A DNA stretch of 64,000 bases from Polyangia bacterium (GTDB taxonomy: Bacteria > Myxococcota_A > Polyangia > Nannocystales > Nannocystaceae), in assembly GCA_030429545.1 (NCBI GenBank), contig JAUIFF010000001.1, positions 1,484,823 to 1,548,822 on the forward strand, given 5' to 3'. The first letter of the stretch is position 1. Each line of letters begins with the position of its first letter. Under the pieces are notes generated by a model. That model did not search any database. It was not told where the DNA came from and saw only the letters and a program-made list of their open reading frames with translations. Shown one piece after another: positions 63,053-64,000 of this stretch. The translations under genes were made by a program, and so were the position numbers.

Positions 63053-63360
63053 GATGGTCTCCTTGGGGTCCGCGAGGGGTATTGACCGCGGGACACCTTG
63101 ATGGATGCGCCACAACAAGAATGTGACGAGTCGAGGTAAAAAAAAGTGCGGGCCTCTAACGCGGATACGCCAAACTCGCGGTGTCGAACTCCTCGCCGAC
63201 TTCTGGCGGCGCCGAACTGGACCGAAACGATGGACACACCCGCCGTGGGCTCAGCATGGGCTAATACCCTAGCCAACGGGACGAGAGCTTCGGACACTCA
63301 CTGTTTTGACAGGAGCTCCAACAACGACGGCCGGTGGGTGCACTCGTTCGGAGGTGCACC
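63053..63360. other. Gap between the LamG gene and the IS110 remnant
   Basis: 308 bp holding the LamG gene leader and then sequence with no clear gene. Nothing resembling an IS end could be defined. Confidence 0.4.
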
Positions 63361-63882
63361 CTACCCGGCCCTCGGTTTGTTGACAGGCCCGGAGGCCGTC
63401 AGAGGGCGCACCGAGGGCTGTTTGTGTTCGTGAGACGCCGACGGCGGCCAGTCGAAAGGCCGTACTTGCCCGACTCCCGTAATGTCCGTGACGACATGAT
63501 GTAGTTGCAAGTTCATCTCCATTAGAGCTTTCTGCATACGTTGAACTTGTGTGGCTGCGTTCTCGATCAGGCGACTGCGATGGCGAAGAAACGTACGCAG
63601 CGCCACAATTTTCCCCGCAGGCCGAAAGCTTCCGCGGAGCAAGCCGTACGTGTGCAGCTGTTGGATCCACTGTGCATCGCTCACATCCGTCTTACGACCG
63701 GGCACATTCTTCACGCTGCGGGCGTTCACGAGAATCACCTCGAACCCACGTTCTTCGAGAATCTCGTAGGCCGGGATCCAGTAGACGCCAGTCGACTCCA
63801 TCGCCACCGTCGTTACGCCAACCTCCTTGAGCCACTCCGCGAGCCGGTGTAGGTCGCCAGTGAACGTCTCAAATGTCTTGGT
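63361..63882 (-). mobile_element. IS110-family transposase remnant
   Basis: The minus strand reads TFETFTGDLHRLAEWLKEVG, VTTVAMESTGVYWIPAYEIL, VLVNARSVKNVPGRKTDVSD-like and GLLRGSFRPAGKIVALRTFL, matching the DEDD N-terminal domain of IS110 transposases. Coding is cut at both ends: upstream of 63882 a stop replaces the normal start with its LDVHK motif, which carries the first catalytic Asp, and after DITGVG (near 63470) family similarity ends. So it is inactive. IS110 elements lack usual inverted repeats, and none was found. Confidence 0.85.
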
Positions 63883-64000
63883 TCAGCGTGAATCGTACAG
63901 CTGGGTCAACTTACAAAGGACTCATGCATTTACATGAATTGCCGGTATCTGGGCCTGGGCTCGGGCGCTTTGACGGTTGAGACGTCGGCGTTCGCGGGCG

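Noticed and set aside
63901..64000. Gene at the right edge
   Set aside because: The last 100 bases hold no recognisable coding sequence on either strand long enough to call.

Overview
The window looks like a chromosome segment from a high-GC myxobacterium (Myxococcota), possibly a Nannocystineae-type lineage. This is inferred from gene content, not from a marker gene. The signs are a Pkn-type Ser/Thr kinase with TPRs, RCC1 and FG-GAP lipoproteins with 'GEECDDGN' cysteine-rich repeats (DUF4215), many small lipoproteins, an NtrC-type regulator, a CHASE2 cyclase, and very few mobile elements. No rRNA, tRNA or CRISPR array was seen.

Left part (1-13.9 kb): the tail of a sigma-54 activator; a minus-strand run of small envelope genes (RTX-repeat protein, coiled-coil lipoprotein, proline-rich peptide, CBS-pair protein, tail-anchored peptide); two more minus-strand genes joined by a GTGA overlap; a plus-strand chain of amidohydrolase lipoprotein, barrel-like protein and lipoprotein joined by GTGA overlaps; an OmpR-type two-component system divergent from a His-rich outer-membrane-like protein, with a GATTAA direct repeat between them; then membrane proteins including a bestrophin-type channel.

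Middle (14-38.4 kb): a FecR-like lipoprotein followed by a CHASE2/class III nucleotide cyclase; an RCC1 lipoprotein; a 986-aa Ser/Thr kinase; a prolyl-4-hydroxylase-like oxygenase overlapping an EEP-family nuclease/phosphatase; a lipase; an orphan DUF4157 (eCIS-core) protein; a redox set made of a polytopic membrane protein with a duplicated soluble domain, a DyP-type peroxidase overlapping it, and a convergent GST-cytochrome P450 fusion; two small secreted proteins, one split by an in-frame amber codon; and a LysR / DJ-1-PfpI / zinc-ribbon cluster.

Right part (38.4-64 kb): a giant 3523-residue protein with no signal peptide (eight beta/gamma-crystallin motifs, long beta-rich region, WD/lectin-like repeats, three LamG-like domains, amphipathic-helical C-terminus). 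It is preceded on the left by a small crystallin-like gene, a 13-bp tandem repeat and a mosaic of decayed copies of both genes. It is followed by two tandem paralogous DUF4215/FG-GAP lipoproteins, a TPR protein and secreted Ig-like proteins. The last 5 kb is eroding: a frameshifted propeller gene, a truncated WD40 gene and an IS110 remnant. The two strongest leads for an undescribed system are the peroxidase/GST-P450 set and the giant crystallin protein with its satellite gene.
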